From positions 1 to 7,929 of the forward strand of contig CAYJEX010000039.1 of the NCBI GenBank assembly GCA_964369465.1: a stretch of 7,929 nucleotides of DNA. The letters are read 5' to 3'. Under the pieces are notes generated by a model that saw only the letters and a list, made by a program, of their open reading frames with translations, was not told the origin of the DNA and did no database searches. This DNA is from CAYJHC01 sp964369465. GTDB lineage: Bacteria > Bacillota > Clostridia > Peptostreptococcales > Anaerovoracaceae. Made by a program: the position numbers and the translations under genes. Below, in pieces: positions 6,460-7,929 of this stretch (positions within the stretch are counted from its first letter, which is position 1; the number at the start of each line of letters is the position of its first letter).

Positions 6460-6483
6460 ATTCATGAATGCTATTTGTATAAT
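6460..6483 (+). promoter_or_regulatory. Promoter/operator-like region for the permease gene
   Basis: A perfect 10-base palindrome ATTCATGAAT (6460-6469) is followed by TATAAT (6478-6483). No -35 with ideal spacing is present; TTGAAA at 6452-6457 is 20 bases away. A start from this -10 would fall on the ribosome binding site, so an alternative -10, CATAAT (6446-6451), with TTGAAT (6421-6426) 19 bases upstream, may be the one used. In that case the palindrome lies just past the start and could be an operator. Confidence 0.3.
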
Positions 6484-6504
6484 GATTAAAGAGAGGTACT
6501 GTTT

Positions 6505-7590
6505 TTGGAAAAACATATGATAGCAGGTACAAATAATGCGCTTGAAGAAAGAGAAAAGAGGCAAGCGTTATTCAAAAAAAAAGGAATTGTGTTTGGAGTT
6601 GCATCAGGGATGGTGTATGGCCTCTATGCTGCTTTTTTAAGCTTAGGATTGTCTCAAGGTGTATGGAGTGATTGGAGTCAAGGTATAGGGGTTACATTTT
6701 CTGACTTTATAAAAATATATGCACTTGCGTGTCTGGCATCTTCGCTTTCAGAGGTTTTTAGTGCTATATATGTTTTGTTAAAAACTGTTACAAAAGGGCT
6801 TTTCTTCGATTTTGTTCGTTCTCTAAAAACAAAACCAGGGAAAATTGTAATGTGTGCAGCTATAGTAGGAGCTCCATTGGGAGCTACATGCTATTTGATG
6901 GCATTTCAGGTTGCAGGCCCTATAATAATACCTGTTGCAGCTTTATCTCCAGTAGTGGGAGCGATTTTAAGTAGAATACTATTTAAGCAAAAATTAACAT
7001 TTAGAATTTTGTTTGGAATATTTGTATGTATTTTTGCCTGTTCTTTAATTGGAATGCAAGGTGTAGGGGTTGATGCTACGCCAAATTTACTTTTAGGGGC
7101 AGTCTTAGCTTTTGCGTGCGCAACATTATGGGGGATAGAAGGATGCATATGTGGATATGCAACGGTTATTGTTGATTATAGAATTGCAATAACAATACGA
7201 CAGATAGTATGTGCTATAGTTAATCTTTTTGTGATATTTCCAATACTATGTGCGGTAGGTGGAGATATAAAAATTGCTCCACAATTGGCAATAGAAGCGT
7301 TTACAGACTTGCCATTTGTGTTCATATTTATTCTTTGTGGAGTGTTGAAAGCCGCGAATTCAGCATATTGGTACAAAGGGAATGGAATGTGTGGAACGGC
7401 ATTAGGCATGGCATGTAATTCAGCATATGCATTTTGGGGTCCATTTTTTACATGGATTCTTCTCGGAGTATTTATAGGATATGATGGCTTTGCTCTTCCT
7501 GCTATAGCATGGGTTGCTGCAATACTGATTGTTATTGGAATAATAATTATTTCTTTAAATCCTAAAGAATTACATTTAAAAAGGAAGTGA
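6505..7590 (+). CDS. DMT/EamA-like ten-helix permease
   Basis: This is a 361-residue membrane protein. A charged N-terminal segment (about residues 1-27, no signal peptide) is followed by about ten hydrophobic helices, near 28-50, 66-92, 113-133, 138-160, 166-184, 195-222, 227-250, 268-287, 294-320 and 330-350, and a basic tail. The stretch around GAPLGATCYLMAFQVAGP (122-139) and the 'helix-PVVGAILSRILFKQKLT' end of the first half (149-165) resemble the EamA repeat of drug/metabolite transporters, which commonly export or exchange amino acids, nucleosides or other metabolites. The TTG start at 6505 is chosen because GAGAGG (6491-6496) lies eight bases before it, while the in-frame ATG at 6517 is 20 bases away. 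It is separated from the hydrolase genes by a probable terminator, so it may be regulated separately. Substrate and direction are unknown; a link to the upstream catabolic genes is inference from position. Confidence 0.85.
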   Translation: MEKHMIAGTNNALEEREKRQALFKKKGIVFGVASGMVYGLYAAFLSLGLSQGVWSDWSQGIGVTFSDFIKIYALACLASSLSEVFSAIYVLLKTVTKGLFFDFVRSLKTKPGKIVMCAAIVGAPLGATCYLMAFQVAGPIIIPVAALSPVVGAILSRILFKQKLTFRILFGIFVCIFACSLIGMQGVGVDATPNLLLGAVLAFACATLWGIEGCICGYATVIVDYRIAITIRQIVCAIVNLFVIFPILCAVGGDIKIAPQLAIEAFTDLPFVFIFILCGVLKAANSAYWYKGNGMCGTALGMACNSAYAFWGPFFTWILLGVFIGYDGFALPAIAWVAAILIVIGIIIISLNPKELHLKRK

Positions 7591-7595
7591 ATATT

Positions 7596-7859
7596 ATGTT
7601 GCCGTTGAATTATGCGATTCTTAATTATTTTTTAGAAAATACCGAATCAAGTGCAATTGAAATTATGGGTATCTTGAGAGAAGATTATGGAAATCATAAG
7701 CAGTTTAAATTAAAGGAAATTGAAGAAGTTTTGATGACAGCGGAGAAAAATTCAATACTATACGCTGTAAAGTGTGAAATAAAGAAAACTGATGAACTAG
7801 TAGTATATTATTCTGTCACAGAGTATGGGGAAAAAATCATATCTAAGTACATAAGATAA
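7596..7859 (+). CDS. Small hypothetical protein, probably winged-helix
   Basis: This 87-residue soluble protein begins five bases after the permease stop. The ATG at 7596 is preferred over the GTG at 7587, because the ribosome binding site AAGGAAG (7581-7587) is well spaced for the ATG but nearly touches the GTG. Predicted layout: three helical stretches (about residues 4-15, 18-30 and 37-51), then a beta-rich part with ILYAVKCEIKK and ELVVYYSVTEYGEKII. The 'YYSVTEYGEKII' ending resembles the wing and C-terminal helix of PadR-like and related winged-helix proteins (YYxLTxxGxxxL). It could be a small transcription factor acting on the permease promoter or a protein-binding adaptor. I do not recognise the specific family, and DNA binding is not shown. 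Tight coupling to the permease gene indicates co-expression. Confidence 0.75.
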   Translation: MLPLNYAILNYFLENTESSAIEIMGILREDYGNHKQFKLKEIEEVLMTAEKNSILYAVKCEIKKTDELVVYYSVTEYGEKIISKYIR

Positions 7860-7879
7860 AGTGTCTGACAGTCTATTTA

Positions 7880-7909
7880 TTAGAATTTTTATTTGAATTA
7901 TAGTATAAT
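7880..7909 (+). promoter_or_regulatory. Candidate promoter for a gene beyond the window
   Basis: TTAGAA (7880-7885) and TATAAT (7904-7909) are 18 bases apart. The -10 is a perfect match and the -35 moderate. No reading frame follows before the window ends at 7929. In such AT-rich sequence the call is weak. No clear terminator is visible after the preceding gene. Confidence 0.3.
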
Positions 7910-7929
7910 AAATTAAAATAATAAATCAA

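Noticed and set aside
1..7929. Mobile element, CRISPR, tRNA/rRNA or toxin-antitoxin content
   Set aside because: No transposase, regular spacer array, cloverleaf-like sequence or short toxin/antitoxin gene pair was seen on either strand; the direct repeats at 1963-4627 are a gene duplication without insertion-sequence ends.

Overview
The window looks like chromosomal DNA from a low-GC Gram-positive anaerobe of the Clostridia type. Evidence for this is the strongly AT-rich sequence, the AT-ending codon usage, the strong AGGAG-like ribosome binding sites, and the short spacers between tightly packed genes. No species can be named from the sequence alone. All seven genes I support lie on the + strand. 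I see no rRNA, tRNA, CRISPR array, transposase or phage gene.

Layout. (1) Positions 108-1887: a small two-helix membrane protein sits one base ahead of a sodium:solute symporter (SSS family), a pairing that looks like a two-component importer. (2) Positions 1980-4627: two tandem, near-identical 421-residue proteins of the M24 'pita-bread' fold (creatinase/prolidase group) lie in direct repeat. Both have lost part of the metal-binding set of M24 peptidases but keep the creatinase-type catalytic histidine, so they resemble metal-free creatinase more than an aminopeptidase. (3) Positions 4719-6338: a YtcJ-like metal-dependent amidohydrolase. (4) Positions 6339-6504: a spacer with a likely terminator and promoter-like repeats. 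(5) Positions 6505-7859: a ten-helix DMT/EamA-like permease started from TTG, followed five bases later by a small, probably winged-helix protein.

How the genes may work together (inference). The symporter unit imports a small, probably nitrogen-containing solute. The two M24 proteins and the amidohydrolase hydrolyse C-N bonds in it, and the DMT-like permease exports or exchanges a product or a related compound. The substrate is not readable from sequence. Creatine or another guanidino, amide or N-acyl compound is a reasonable class to test, but the creatinase active site is only partly conserved, so calling these enzymes creatinases would overreach.

The most interesting features are the mosaic divergence of the tandem M24 pair (446 bp with no difference, next to clearly diverged blocks lining the presumed active site), the atypical M24 active site, and a stem-loop without a U-tract just upstream of the ribosome binding site of all three enzyme genes.
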